The notes under the pieces: generated by a model | Database searches by the model: none | What the model saw: only the letters and a program-made list of their open reading frames with translations | Told to the model about the DNA's origin: nothing | Program-made: the position numbers and the translations under genes | Part shown: positions 33,746 through 43,201 of the stretch, one piece after another | Numbering within the stretch: the stretch's first letter is position 1 | How the letters are laid out: each line of letters begins with the position of its first letter | Assembly (NCBI RefSeq): GCF_014191715.1 | Contig: NZ_JACHWY010000003.1 | Location: forward strand, 1 to 64,000 | Length of the DNA stretch: 64,000 nucleotides | Source of the DNA: Litorivivens lipolytica | GTDB lineage: Bacteria; Pseudomonadota; Gammaproteobacteria; Pseudomonadales; Spongiibacteraceae | Direction: 5' to 3'

Positions 33746-34229
33746 CTACACTGCGAGACAATGGGGATTGCACGGCTATTTTCGGACTACCTTCATTAAT
33801 TGACATCCAATACTCTCCGAGTTTCGATGCGACATCTGAAAAAACCGAGAAATCCACCGGCTTTACGACATAACTATTTGCGCCAAACTCGTAGGCTCTG
33901 GCGATATCTTTTGTCTCCCGCGATGACGTCATCACAACAACCGGGATATGTCTGAACTCTACTTTTGTCGAGATCGCTTTCAAGATATCGATGCCATCAA
34001 CTTTTGGGAGTTTCAGATCTAACAAAATCATTCTCGGATAATTCATCGTGTTGCGAGCAGCGTATTCACCTCGCCCAAGCAAGTAATCTAGCGCCTTCTC
34101 CCCATCGGGCAAGCGCAAAATAGAAGTAATGCTCTTACACCTTTTCAGTGCGCGTATCGTAAGCTCTGCGTCCTCATCTAAATCTTCGACCAAAAGGACT
34201 TCTACCACCGGATCATCCGCCGCGTTCAT
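33738..34229 (-). CDS. Rcp1-type single-domain response regulator
   Basis: 163 residues. VEVLLVEDLDEDAELTIRAL, DGEKALDYLLGRGEYA, MILLDLKLPKVDGIDIL with the phospho-Asp, VVMTSSRETKDI and SYVVKPVDF. The insertion between the first helix and the Asp strand, and DYLLGRGEYAAR, match Rcp1-type receivers that partner phytochrome-like or PAS kinases. It starts at ATGA shared with the kinase stop, so translation is coupled, and it is the probable direct target of that kinase. Confidence 0.93.
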   Translation of the reverse strand: MNAADDPVVEVLLVEDLDEDAELTIRALKRCKSITSILRLPDGEKALDYLLGRGEYAARNTMNYPRMILLDLKLPKVDGIDILKAISTKVEFRHIPVVVMTSSRETKDIARAYEFGANSYVVKPVDFSVFSDVASKLGEYWMSINEGSPKIAVQSPLSRSVGG

Positions 34230-35317
34230 TTAGCCACTCCAAGCGTAAAATAGAATGTTGCACCCTTGCCAATTTTTCCGTCCGCCCAGATCTCTCCGCC
34301 ATGACATTTCACAATGCGATTGACAATCGCCAAGCCGACGCCTGTTCCTGGGTATTCGGAATCGTTATGCAGCCGCTGAAACACGCCGAACAACTTGTCC
34401 CTGTGAGCATTATCAAATCCAATGCCGTTATCTTTTACGTAATAAACGACACGCCCATCTTGGCTTAAGCTTCCCACTTCAACTTCCGGGCTGTTCGATT
34501 TAGACGAATACTTAATGGAATTCTGCAGCAGGTTATTTACCATTTGTATCAACATCGCTTTATCGCCATAACAGTGAGGCAGTTCATCGACAATTTGAAA
34601 CGTCACTTCTTGGCTGAAATCCTGCATTTGTTCCCTAAATGACACTTCGAAAAGATAGTTCATGTCTATCCTTTCGGTTTCGAGACTTTTACGGCCCAAG
34701 CGAGAGAACTCAAGCATGTCGTCGATAAGGTTCGCCATCTTGGTCGCATTACGGACGATAATATCGATAAAACGACTGGCCTCATCACCCAGCTGGTCAC
34801 CGACCTCTTCTTCAAGCAAACCGGCAAAGCCAATAATCGCGCGGAGAGGCGCCCTTAGGTCGTGCGACACGGAGTAAGAGAAAGACTCTAATTCCTGATT
34901 GGATTCACTCAGCTCCTGGGTGCGTTCATTAACTTTGCTTTCTAAATTGTCCTTGGCATCTTTTAGCTGGCGGTTTACATCTTCCTTCCGTTCATTTTCT
35001 ACCGCCAGATCTTCCAGTATATTGACCAATGCCCGCTGAAGGAGATCCAGCTTTTCTTGCTCAGCCTGCGTGTCCTCAAGAATATTGAGCATCGCGCGCT
35101 GAGTCTCTTTCATGAAATTTCGGTCAGTGTCCGTATCCTCGAGGATATTCAGAACCGCTTTTTGCGAGTCATCCATCCACGACTTGTCGTTCGCAACATC
35201 CTCAAGGATGTTCATCATTGCGAGCTGCAGAGCCTCATCCGACAAGGCATCAGATTCAGCCTGCGGCATGAGTGCAGCTTCACGCAAAGCTTTCATCTCC
35301 ATCATAAGAATCGACAT
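34226..35317 (-). CDS. Soluble sensor histidine kinase with four NILED repeats
   Basis: 363 residues, no membrane segment. The sequence NILED recurs at residues 36, 57, 78 and 99, spaced exactly 21 residues, each preceded by Q(R/K)A-type positions; three heptads per repeat predict a regular coiled coil. The HisKA has FSYSVSHDLRAPLRAIIGF with H152. The HATPase_c has MVNNLLQNSIKYS (N box), DNGIGFD (G1) and GTGVGLAI (G2). It overlaps the PAS-array gene by up to 38 bases; several start codons are possible. It lacks its own PAS or other sensor, so it likely receives signals from the PAS-array protein. Confidence 0.93.
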   Translation of the reverse strand: MSILMMEMKALREAALMPQAESDALSDEALQLAMMNILEDVANDKSWMDDSQKAVLNILEDTDTDRNFMKETQRAMLNILEDTQAEQEKLDLLQRALVNILEDLAVENERKEDVNRQLKDAKDNLESKVNERTQELSESNQELESFSYSVSHDLRAPLRAIIGFAGLLEEEVGDQLGDEASRFIDIIVRNATKMANLIDDMLEFSRLGRKSLETERIDMNYLFEVSFREQMQDFSQEVTFQIVDELPHCYGDKAMLIQMVNNLLQNSIKYSSKSNSPEVEVGSLSQDGRVVYYVKDNGIGFDNAHRDKLFGVFQRLHNDSEYPGTGVGLAIVNRIVKCHGGEIWADGKIGKGATFYFTLGVAK

Positions 35318-38300
35318 CGGGGTCTGCGCCCAATGCGACTAACCGAGCCTTAAGCGCCGCTATTTCTTGCTTTTGCTCAATCATCTTTAACTCACGCCCA
35401 ACCGTGAGTTTTTGAAAACGCTCCAGCTCGACCAAGCGAAATAATTTTTGTTCTTTCTCAGCCGCTTCGCGTTCCGCGACACGCTGCGCAGAAATATCCC
35501 GCGCCGCAGCAAATACACCGGCCACATTACCCGATGTATCACGATAAACCGACGCGTTATACAGAACCTCTATGAGTTTTCCGGTTGCGTGACGAATTGT
35601 CAGCGGGTAGTCGGTAACCTTGCCCTGATCAAACACTCGCTGATAACCTTCGCGGGCTTTGTCCGGCTCGGTGAAATATATCGAGAAGTCGGTTCCTATC
35701 AGCTCCGTACGAGGCACACCCGTCGCTTCGATTGTTGCCTGGTTAACGTCGGTTATCTTACCCTCTGCACTGATCGTTACCAGAGGGTCAAGCGATGCCT
35801 CAATCAGTGACCGGGCATATTCTGACGCCTGTTTCTGCGCGGTAACATCGCGCGCAGCCGCGAAGACACCCAGCACTTTCCCCGCGGAATCACGATAAAC
35901 CGATGCATTGTAGAGAACGTCCATCAAACGACCGTCACGGTGTTTAATGGTGAGCGGATAGTCGATGACTTGGCCTTGTTCAAACACGCGTTGGTAACCT
36001 TCGCGTGCTTTTTCAGGCTCTGTGAAATAATCGGAGAAATCCGTTCCAATCAACGTTTCACGGTCATAGCCCGTCGCTCGAATCGTGGCATCGTTAACGT
36101 CGGTAATCTTACCTTCGCCGCTAATCGTTACCAGAGGGTCAAGCGATGCCTCAATTAATGACCGGGCGTATTCAGACGCCTGCTTCTGTGCCGTTACGTC
36201 ACGGGCCGCAGCAAAAACACCCAGCACATTACCGGAAGAATCACGGTAGACCGAAGCATTATAGAGAACGTCTGTAAGCCGACCGTTGCTATGCTTGATG
36301 GTCAAGGGATAGTCAATGACCTGGCCTTGCTCGAATACGCGCTGATAGCCTTCCCGCGCCTTTTCAGGCTCGGTGAAATAATCAGAAAAGTCCGTTCCGA
36401 TGAGCGAATCTCGATCGAGGCCGGTTGCGGCAATGGTCGCGTCATTGACGTCGGTTATCTTACCGGTAGCGCTAATGGTAACCAGAGGGTCAAGTGATGC
36501 CTCGATCAGAGATCGTGCGTATTCCGACGCTTGCTTTTGTGCCGTAACATCACGTGCAGCCGCAAACACCCCTAGCACATGCCCAGCAGAGTCACGGTAT
36601 ACTGAGGCATTGTAGAGAACGTCGAGCAGCGTGCCGTTGCGGTGTTTTATGGTGAGCGGATAATCCGTAACTTTACCTTCGTCAAATACCCGCTGATAGC
36701 CTTCCCGCGCTTTGTCTGGCTCGGTGAAATACGTCGAGAAATCCGTGCCTATCAGCTCATCCCGGGAAATCCCGGTGGCTTCGATAGTCGCCTGATTAAC
36801 GTCGGTAATCTTACCTTCTGCACTGATCGTAACCAGTGGATCGAGTGAAGCCTCGATCAGAGAGCGCGCATATTCCGATGCCTGCTTCTGGGCGGTTACA
36901 TCACGCGCAGCGGCAAACACCCCGAGAACATTACCGGCCCCATCGCGATACACCGAGGCGTTATATAAAACGTCGGTTAAAGTTCCATTTTTATGTTTTA
37001 TCGTTAGGGGATAGTCTGTTACATGGCCGCGCTCGAAGACCTGCTGATAGCCTTCCCGCGCATTCTCAGGCTCAGTAAAGTAGTCAGAGAAGTCAGTTCC
37101 GATAAGCGCATCTCGCGAACAACCGGTCGCCTGAGTCGTCGCGTCGTTAACGTCAGTGATTTTACCTTCAGCGCTGATGGTAACCAGCGGGTCTAGGGAG
37201 GCCTCAATAAGCGATCGCGCATATTCTGACGCTTGCTTCTGGGCGGTAACATCGCGCGCGGCGGCAAAAACACCGAGCACCTTTCCCGCATAGTCGCGAT
37301 AGACCGATGCGTTATACAACACATCCATCAAACGACCATCGCGATGCTTTATTGTGAGTGGGTAATCGATTACCTGGCCTTGCTCAAAGACTCGCTGATA
37401 GCCTTCTCGAGCCTTTTCCGGCTCCGTAAAATAATCCGAGAAATCCGTTCCGATCAAAGCATCCCGATCAAAGCCGGTAGCACGAATAGTCGCGTCATTG
37501 ACGTCGGTGATTTTACCTTCGCCGCTGATGGTGACGAGTGGGTCCAACGACGCCTCGATCAGCGACCTCGCATAATCCGAAGCACGTTTTTGATCCGTTA
37601 CGTCACGGGCAGCCGCAAAGACACCCTGCACTTTCCCGGACGAGTCGAGATAAACCGAAGCATTGTAGAGAACATCAGTTAGCGAGCCGTTTTTATGCTT
37701 TATCGTCAGCGGATAGTCAGTTACCTGACCTTCTTCAAAAACCTGCTGGTAACCCTCTCGAGCTTTCTCCGGCTCAGTAAAATAATCAGAAAAATCAGTA
37801 CCAACAAGCTCTTCCCGGCCAATGCCGGTAGCCTGAATGGTGGCCTTATTGACGTCGGTTATCTTACCTTCGGCATTGATTGTTACCAGGGGATCGAGCG
37901 ATGCCTCAATCAGAGAACGGGCATATTGGGAATACCGCGCGCGACCGCCAATATCTCGCGCGATGGTGGACACACCAATTAGCTGATTGTTTTCTTCGAT
38001 CGGCGATATGGTTAACGAAACATCGATCGTTTGTCCGTTCTTACACCGCCGCTTTGATTCAATGCCGGCAATAAAACGCTCGCCACTTCTTATTCGTTCG
38101 ACAATGGTGTCGTGCTCGTTTATCCCATTGTCATCAAAGAGCTCGGCAATATTCTTGCCAACGATTTCCGAAGCGCTATAGCCAAACAGCGCCTCAGCCC
38201 CGGTATTCCAGTAAATTATGTTCCCATCCAAAGACTTAGCGATGATAGCATCGAAAGAAGATTCAACAATTGCGGCAAGATAGGCGGGCAAATGGGCAGG

Positions 38301-38339
38301 TTTTTCCGCAGTATTAGATACCGCTGCTTTCGGGTTCAT
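35280..38339 (-). CDS. Soluble protein of eight PAS domains
   Basis: 1019 residues. An N-terminal PAS (about 20-135: FDAIIAKSLDGNIIYWNTGA) is followed by seven near-identical repeats of 117 residues starting YARSLIEASLDPLVTI, with TDVN, TGTDFSDYFTEPEKAREGYQ-like and VLYNASVYRD segments, each ending FAAARDVTAQKQASE. The tail (ERFQKLTVGRELKMIEQKQE) is a coiled coil common at PAS-kinase junctions. No kinase, GGDEF or methyl-accepting part is present. It probably senses a ligand or redox state and hands the signal to the overlapping histidine kinase in trans. Confidence 0.92.
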   Translation of the reverse strand: MNPKAAVSNTAEKPAHLPAYLAAIVESSFDAIIAKSLDGNIIYWNTGAEALFGYSASEIVGKNIAELFDDNGINEHDTIVERIRSGERFIAGIESKRRCKNGQTIDVSLTISPIEENNQLIGVSTIARDIGGRARYSQYARSLIEASLDPLVTINAEGKITDVNKATIQATGIGREELVGTDFSDYFTEPEKAREGYQQVFEEGQVTDYPLTIKHKNGSLTDVLYNASVYLDSSGKVQGVFAAARDVTDQKRASDYARSLIEASLDPLVTISGEGKITDVNDATIRATGFDRDALIGTDFSDYFTEPEKAREGYQRVFEQGQVIDYPLTIKHRDGRLMDVLYNASVYRDYAGKVLGVFAAARDVTAQKQASEYARSLIEASLDPLVTISAEGKITDVNDATTQATGCSRDALIGTDFSDYFTEPENAREGYQQVFERGHVTDYPLTIKHKNGTLTDVLYNASVYRDGAGNVLGVFAAARDVTAQKQASEYARSLIEASLDPLVTISAEGKITDVNQATIEATGISRDELIGTDFSTYFTEPDKAREGYQRVFDEGKVTDYPLTIKHRNGTLLDVLYNASVYRDSAGHVLGVFAAARDVTAQKQASEYARSLIEASLDPLVTISATGKITDVNDATIAATGLDRDSLIGTDFSDYFTEPEKAREGYQRVFEQGQVIDYPLTIKHSNGRLTDVLYNASVYRDSSGNVLGVFAAARDVTAQKQASEYARSLIEASLDPLVTISGEGKITDVNDATIRATGYDRETLIGTDFSDYFTEPEKAREGYQRVFEQGQVIDYPLTIKHRDGRLMDVLYNASVYRDSAGKVLGVFAAARDVTAQKQASEYARSLIEASLDPLVTISAEGKITDVNQATIEATGVPRTELIGTDFSIYFTEPDKAREGYQRVFDQGKVTDYPLTIRHATGKLIEVLYNASVYRDTSGNVAGVFAAARDISAQRVAEREAAEKEQKLFRLVELERFQKLTVGRELKMIEQKQEIAALKARLVALGADPDVDSYDGDESFA
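35469..37925 (-). repeat. Seven tandem 351-bp coding repeats (PAS array)
   Basis: Each unit encodes one 117-residue PAS repeat. Units are very similar in DNA as well as protein; for example, the stretch coding SLIEASLDPLVTIS recurs every 351 bases with a few silent changes. Such an array can gain or lose units by recombination, and can be collapsed or expanded in short-read assemblies. Confidence 0.85.
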
Positions 38340-38616
38340 GGCAAATTCTCGAGTCTGAAGCGCGCAGGATAAAAAGAAAACCTCAATTTAAAGGTCTAGT
38401 CCTAGTCCGCGCTTTTATCAAGATATTAGCTGCCTTTATCAAAAATACGGCATTTGTAGACACGCGCTCGTCACTAATCCGTGACTTTGCAGAAAATATA
38501 CCCGCCAAAATAATTCGGGCGTTTTAACGCCGCAACTGTCGCCAAGTTGACACTCCGCTCGATAGGCTTTTGTTATTATTAATAAATTCTACGTAAACGG
38601 CCCTAGAGAACCCATC

Positions 38617-39894
38617 ATGCGCCTGCTAAAAATGCTTTTATTGTCCCTGATGATAGCCATTGGCATTACCCTCTTTCTGCTCTCTCGCCCGCTAGCGCCT
38701 GTCGGGCCCAAGCTCGCACCTAATACGCCGGTAGATCCTGCAACCACTCAGCTCCACGACGCTGTTGTGGTGGGTAGCAATTGGGACGGCACTGCAGAGG
38801 TATTTGACCCAGAAACCTTCGAGGTACTCGCACGCTTTAATCTGGTCCCCGATATCGAGGAGCGGTTTGCCGAAATTAATGACAGCTTCTATCGACGCAT
38901 CGCCGCCCGCTTTATCCGTCATATGATTGGTGAAGGCAACGATCAGCTGGTAGACGACCTCTTCCCCTCCAAAGACGGACGTTATCTGTACGTTTCGCGC
39001 CCCAGCCTAGCTGATGCCATTGCGCTGGATGTGTTGACCGGAAAGATCGCCTGGCGCACCAAGGTCAAGGGCGTCCGCTCTGATCACGCCGCGCTTTCCC
39101 CCGATGGCAAAATCTTTCTGATTTCCGCCTCCACTGGCGGCGTTGTTCACGCTATTGATACGGCCACCGGCGAGATCGTGGACAACTTTTATCCGGGCGA
39201 TCAGCCTCACGAAAGCAACTACTCGAAAGATGGCCAACGCATTTACCACGCCTCCATCGGCCGCGTGTTTATACCCACTACCTCAGACTGGCTGGATTGG
39301 CTGAAAGGCGAGCGTCGCTTCGTCATCGCCGACGCGAACACCTATGAGGTTCTCAAGACGGTGGATATGCGTGAAAAGCTAGAGGAATATGGTATGGATT
39401 GGGTCGATTCTGCTGTCCGCCCCATGGCTGTAATGCCCGACGAGAGCTACGCCTATCTGCAAATTTCCTTTTTTCATGGCTTTTTTGAATACGACCTGAA
39501 GGAACACCGCATTACTCGTCATATCGACCTGCCGGTGCCGCCGCAAATTGCCGCGCTGCCGCTACGTAAATATCAACTTAACTCAGCCCACCACGGTCTA
39601 GCGCTGAATCATGCAGGCACCAAACTTTGCGTGGCAGCCACTATGTCGGGTTATGCTGCGATCGTCGACCGCAAAAGCTTCGAATATAAAGTCGTCACCC
39701 TCTCTGAGGAGCCTCTGGGGTCAAAGCCCTACTGGTCAACAGAGAGTGAAGATGGTCGCCACTGTTATGTGTCCAGCAGCGAGCAGGATCGGGTGGTCGT
39801 CATAGACTTTGAGACTGGTGAGCAGGTAGCAAGCGTGCCCGTGGGCAATCATCCGCAAAGGATCCGCACTGGCCAGTTGCTGCTACCACAGTAA
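38617..39894 (+). CDS. Beta-propeller (YVTN/WD-like) protein, exported or anchored
   Basis: 425 residues. An N-terminal hydrophobic helix ([18 protein letters not shown]) anchors or exports it. The rest contains propeller blades: [71 protein letters not shown] and [20 protein letters not shown], the typical xPDGxxLYV..D..T pattern. No catalytic motif is visible. A role in periplasmic binding or electron-transfer accessory function is speculative. Transcribed alone. Confidence 0.8.
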   Translation: MRLLKMLLLSLMIAIGITLFLLSRPLAPVGPKLAPNTPVDPATTQLHDAVVVGSNWDGTAEVFDPETFEVLARFNLVPDIEERFAEINDSFYRRIAARFIRHMIGEGNDQLVDDLFPSKDGRYLYVSRPSLADAIALDVLTGKIAWRTKVKGVRSDHAALSPDGKIFLISASTGGVVHAIDTATGEIVDNFYPGDQPHESNYSKDGQRIYHASIGRVFIPTTSDWLDWLKGERRFVIADANTYEVLKTVDMREKLEEYGMDWVDSAVRPMAVMPDESYAYLQISFFHGFFEYDLKEHRITRHIDLPVPPQIAALPLRKYQLNSAHHGLALNHAGTKLCVAATMSGYAAIVDRKSFEYKVVTLSEEPLGSKPYWSTESEDGRHCYVSSSEQDRVVVIDFETGEQVASVPVGNHPQRIRTGQLLLPQ

Positions 39895-39901
39895 TCCCTT
39901 G

Positions 39902-40264
39902 TTAAAAGGGAATATCGTCATCCATCGAATCGAAGGGTGAATCGAATTGACCCGCAGGCGGTGCCGATTGATACGAGGCATCGTCTGCCACCACACCACC
40001 TTCCGGCTGAATGCGCCAGCCCACAAGATTATTGAAATAGCGCCCGTTGTACTCCCGGCCGCGAATATCAAAACTCACCGTAACCGTCTGCCCTACTGAC
40101 AATGAATCCAGCAGGCTGATCTTGTCTTTCAGAAATTCCAGATTGATGTCCTGAGGGTAGTTACCCTCTTCCACTGTAACCACCATTTCACGCTTGGTGA
40201 AACCGCTGTTAAAGGTCTGGGTTTCCTGAATCAATTTGATTTTGCCAGTAAGTTCGTAGGACAT
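39902..40264 (-). CDS. DUF3127 family protein
   Basis: 120 residues. MSYELTGKIKLIQETQTF, SGFTKREMVVTVEEG, YPQDINLEFLKDK, VGQTVTVSFDIRGREYNGRY and NNLVGWRI match DUF3127, a small beta-rich, possibly OB-fold family with suggested single-strand-binding-like architecture. The acidic tail (DSPFDSMDDDIPF) resembles the acidic interaction tip of single-stranded DNA-binding proteins, which supports a nucleic-acid link. It converges on the propeller gene with only seven bases between. Confidence 0.85.
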   Translation of the reverse strand: MSYELTGKIKLIQETQTFNSGFTKREMVVTVEEGNYPQDINLEFLKDKISLLDSLSVGQTVTVSFDIRGREYNGRYFNNLVGWRIQPEGGVVADDASYQSAPPAGQFDSPFDSMDDDIPF

Positions 40265-40440
40265 AGCTCTCTCTGAGGTGCATTTCTTAAAGTCGGAAGG
40301 GTAGGGAAAGCGCCGTGGCTAATCAACTCCAAACAGGCCTCTGATCACTATTCACCCAACCGCTATCGACTTACTTTCATGATCCACCACTTCAACACCC
40401 CCGTAATAGCCAAGACACGTCACAACACGGACAGCACGTA

Positions 40441-40776
40441 ATGAAAAAAAAGTTTCTCGTTGAAAGCTATGAAGTTGTTATGGACTCCAGCAAAAACCCC
40501 TTGCGCCACCTCGACTTAGCCTCGCAGCACTACATCATGCAGGCGCTGGCCTGGATGTGGAGTATGGTCTTCTCGCTGTCATTCCTGTCGATTTTCTATT
40601 TTCACTACGTGTGGGGCGCCCACCTGCTGGTTTTGGGCGGGATCTGCCTCACCGTCGGCATTTTTCGTCGGGCCGAGCGCAATGAGGCCAGAGCTTACGC
40701 CGTGCGGGTCTCTCCGGACGCGCGCAACTACAGCCATAGCTCTGCCTGCACCTGGAAGCTTGATAGAGAGGCTTGA
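40441..40776 (+). CDS. Small hypothetical membrane protein
   Basis: 111 residues with two hydrophobic segments (about 32-54 and 59-76): MQALAWMWSMVFSLSFLSIF and HLLVLGGICLTVGIF. The N-terminus is basic. It is not recognised as any family. It lies 69 bases upstream of djlA in the same direction, but no link is evident. Confidence 0.6.
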   Translation: MKKKFLVESYEVVMDSSKNPLRHLDLASQHYIMQALAWMWSMVFSLSFLSIFYFHYVWGAHLLVLGGICLTVGIFRRAERNEARAYAVRVSPDARNYSHSSACTWKLDREA

Positions 40777-40845
40777 TCGCCACCGCAAGAAAACGCTGAA
40801 AGAGGTAAACTGTCCTCCATTGTTAGATTACTCCTGAGAGGACAG

Positions 40846-41619
40846 ATGTTTAAATTTATCGGCGCGCTGATCGGCTTCGGCGTTTTAGGGTTTGTCGGCG
40901 CGTTTCTTGGCTTCTTTATTGGCAGTGCCTACGACCGTGTACGTGAGCTCGGTTTAGGCGGCGCAAACCCCTTCACTCGCGGCCAACGACAGCAGGTCTT
41001 TCTGCAAACGATCTTCACCCTGAAAGGGAAACTCGCCAAGGCCGATGGCCATATCTCCCAGGCTGAGATCGACCACACCGAAGCCTTTATGCAGCAGCTC
41101 AAAATGTCTTCTGAGCAGCGCAAGCAGGCGATTCAATGGTTCAAACAGGGCGCTGCCCCCGATTACGATATCAGCGGCATTATTCAGGAATTTCGCAACA
41201 CCTGCGGTCACACAGCCAATTTGCCGGAAGTGCTGATCGTTTTTCTGATTGTCATTGGCTTGGCCGATGGCGACTTTGACACGCAGGAACAAGCGCTGGT
41301 CAGCTCCATCGCCCGCCAACTTGGCTTTAGCGAGGCGCAATTTCAGCACATTCTGGATCGCACCCTGAATCAAACTCACTTTGCGCCGGGCTATGCCAGT
41401 CAGACAGGGCTAGAGGATGCGTACAAAGCTCCTGGTGTCAGCGAGAACTGCACCGATCAGGAGCTAAAGCGCGCCTACCGCAAGCTGATGAGCCAGTATC
41501 ACCCGGACAAATTGATGGGACAGGGCCTGCCCGAAGATATGATTGAAATGGGCAAGCAACAGTCACAGGAAATTCAGGCGGCGTACGAGCTGATTAAAAA
41601 GCACCGGCAGTCCACCTGA
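40846..41619 (+). CDS. djlA: Co-chaperone DjlA
   Basis: 257 residues. The N-terminal membrane helix IGALIGFGVLGFVGAFLGFF is Gly-rich, as in DjlA. The TerB-like domain (about 45-180) has FTLKGKLAKADGHISQAEID and IGLADGDFDTQEQALV. A J-domain closes the protein (LKRAYRKLMSQYHPDKLM, with the HPD tripeptide). DjlA stimulates DnaK at the cytoplasmic face of the inner membrane and influences the Rcs response. AGAGGAC upstream sets the ATG. Confidence 0.95.
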   Translation: MFKFIGALIGFGVLGFVGAFLGFFIGSAYDRVRELGLGGANPFTRGQRQQVFLQTIFTLKGKLAKADGHISQAEIDHTEAFMQQLKMSSEQRKQAIQWFKQGAAPDYDISGIIQEFRNTCGHTANLPEVLIVFLIVIGLADGDFDTQEQALVSSIARQLGFSEAQFQHILDRTLNQTHFAPGYASQTGLEDAYKAPGVSENCTDQELKRAYRKLMSQYHPDKLMGQGLPEDMIEMGKQQSQEIQAAYELIKKHRQST

Positions 41620-41641
41620 CTGCCCGCTAAACGATCGCTGT

Positions 41642-42007
41642 TTAGTACACATCTCTGGGGTCGAAACGGCAGTCGGGTGTATTTTGCTGCCGAGTCGTTC
41701 TGAGCGATTTGATTTCGCGCTGGGCGGTCAGCCGCCACTGGGGATGGGCCGCGTTTTCTTTTGTAAAGTTTCGGCTTAGCAGCACGTTCTCAATAGCGGA
41801 AAGCGCTGCGTGGGCCAGCGCTCGCGACAAATAGGGCCCCTGTAGCTTGGTTCGCTCTGCCACCCCGCCCGATTTACCCGACAGGGCTACCAGACTATAG
41901 CTGTCGTCGTTGTTCTGCAGAATGTACATCTCCACACGCCAGCCATCGCTGTTTTCGAGCAACAACTGATCGTGTTCAGCAGAAACCAGTGGGTAGCGAA
42001 GTCGCAC
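41642..42007 (-). CDS. Hypothetical protein
   Basis: 121 residues, soluble. LLLENSDGWRVEMYILQNND, SYSLVALSGKSGGVAERTKL, then a helix ALAHAALSAIENVLL. A strand-rich start and helical end suggest a compact alpha/beta fold; no known family was recognised. It converges on djlA and lies upstream of acr3 in the same direction, but is separated from ars genes by function. Confidence 0.55.
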   Translation of the reverse strand: MRLRYPLVSAEHDQLLLENSDGWRVEMYILQNNDDSYSLVALSGKSGGVAERTKLQGPYLSRALAHAALSAIENVLLSRNFTKENAAHPQWRLTAQREIKSLRTTRQQNTPDCRFDPRDVY

Positions 42008-42048
42008 GGTTTATCTCCAGCTCAAACACCTTGCAGAGAGTCTACCGA

Positions 42049-43077
42049 CTAATCAGCAACTGAGTCGAACCAGTGGCGAGTCCGGTTGGCAAAGGCCACC
42101 AGCGACAGCATCACGGGCACCTCAACCAATACACCGACCACGGTTGCCAGCGCAGCACCGGAATGCAAACCAAACAGAGAAATAGCAACCGCCACAGCCA
42201 GCTCAAAAAAGTTCGACGTACCAATCAGGCAGGCCGGGGCGGCAATGTTGTGGGCCAATCGAAGACGCTTGGCCATCCAGTAGGCGATGATAAAAATGCC
42301 GTAGGTCTGAATCAGCAAAGGGATTGCGATCAGCACGATAGCCTGCGGCTTGGCGAGAATGGTTTCCGACTGAAAGCCAAACAGCAGCGTAACCGTCGCC
42401 AGCAAACCGATGACTGACCAGGGTTTCATAGCAGCGAGAAAGGCATTCAGGCGAGAGTGATCATCGGACCGATCAAGCATCTTTCGTGTAAACGCTCCAG
42501 CGATCAGCGGTACGACCACATATAGCACAACGGACAATAACAGCGTATCCCACGGTACGGTGATGTCGGACACGCCCAGCAGAAAAGCCGCGATCGGTGC
42601 AAAGGCAAAAATCATGATCACGTCGTTAATCGACACCTGCACCAAGGTGTAATTGGCATCACCTTTAGTCAGCTGACTCCATACAAATACCATGGCGGTA
42701 CAAGGGGCGACCCCGAGCAATATCATGCCGGCGATATATTCATTGGCGGTCTGAGGATCAACCCCGTCGGCAAACAGGCCTTTGAAAAACAGCCAACCCA
42801 GCAAGGCCATTGAAAAGGGCTTGATCAGCCAGTTGATCACCAGTGTCAGAATCAATCCGCGCGGTTTTTTACCCACATCTTTGATGGATGAAAAATCTAC
42901 CTGCACCATCATCGGGTAGATCATCAGCCAGATCAGAACCGCCACCACCAGATTTACGTGGGCGTACTCCAATCCCGCAACGACCTCAAAAACGCCGGGG
43001 AAAAGACTGCCCGCAAACATGCCGGCCAGGATCGCCAGCCCGACCCATATGGAGAGATATCGCTCGAAAACACCCAT
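42049..43077 (-). CDS. acr3: ACR3-family arsenite efflux transporter
   Basis: 342 residues, ten membrane helices. ATG 43077 is used because AAAGG lies upstream; a TTG at 43086 is less likely. [20 protein letters not shown] carries the conserved Cys essential for arsenite transport in ACR3 proteins; [20 protein letters not shown] and [17 protein letters not shown] are also diagnostic. It exports arsenite using the proton gradient. It is last in the ars cluster, separated from arsH by a hairpin repeat element that may affect its expression. Confidence 0.94.
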   Translation of the reverse strand: MGVFERYLSIWVGLAILAGMFAGSLFPGVFEVVAGLEYAHVNLVVAVLIWLMIYPMMVQVDFSSIKDVGKKPRGLILTLVINWLIKPFSMALLGWLFFKGLFADGVDPQTANEYIAGMILLGVAPCTAMVFVWSQLTKGDANYTLVQVSINDVIMIFAFAPIAAFLLGVSDITVPWDTLLLSVVLYVVVPLIAGAFTRKMLDRSDDHSRLNAFLAAMKPWSVIGLLATVTLLFGFQSETILAKPQAIVLIAIPLLIQTYGIFIIAYWMAKRLRLAHNIAAPACLIGTSNFFELAVAVAISLFGLHSGAALATVVGVLVEVPVMLSLVAFANRTRHWFDSVAD

Positions 43078-43102
43078 GAAAAACAACCTTTAAAAAATAT
43101 CT

Positions 43103-43186
43103 GTCATTGCGAGGAGTGAAACGACGAAGCAATCTCCAGAATAAGGCAGATTCTGTACGAGATTGCTTCGCGTTGTTCGCAATGAC
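43103..43186. repeat. Palindromic dispersed repeat element
   Basis: Left arm GTCATTGCGAGGAGTGAAAC plus GACGAAGCAATCTC (43103-43136) is complementary to the right arm GAGATTGCTTCGCGTTGTTC plus GCAATGAC (43159-43186), with a 22-base middle. It is a miniature repeat widespread in proteobacteria, seen as a half copy at 17847-17880. It sits between arsH and acr3. Confidence 0.8.
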
Positions 43187-43201
43187 GAGACTGTTCGAAA
43201 C

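Noticed and set aside
35469-37925. Tandem repeats as a CRISPR array
   Set aside because: Units of 351 bp are fully coding PAS domains with no short repeat-spacer pattern.
38340-38616. Possible small gene between the PAS array and propeller genes
   Set aside because: AT-rich promoter-like DNA with stops in all frames; nothing supported.
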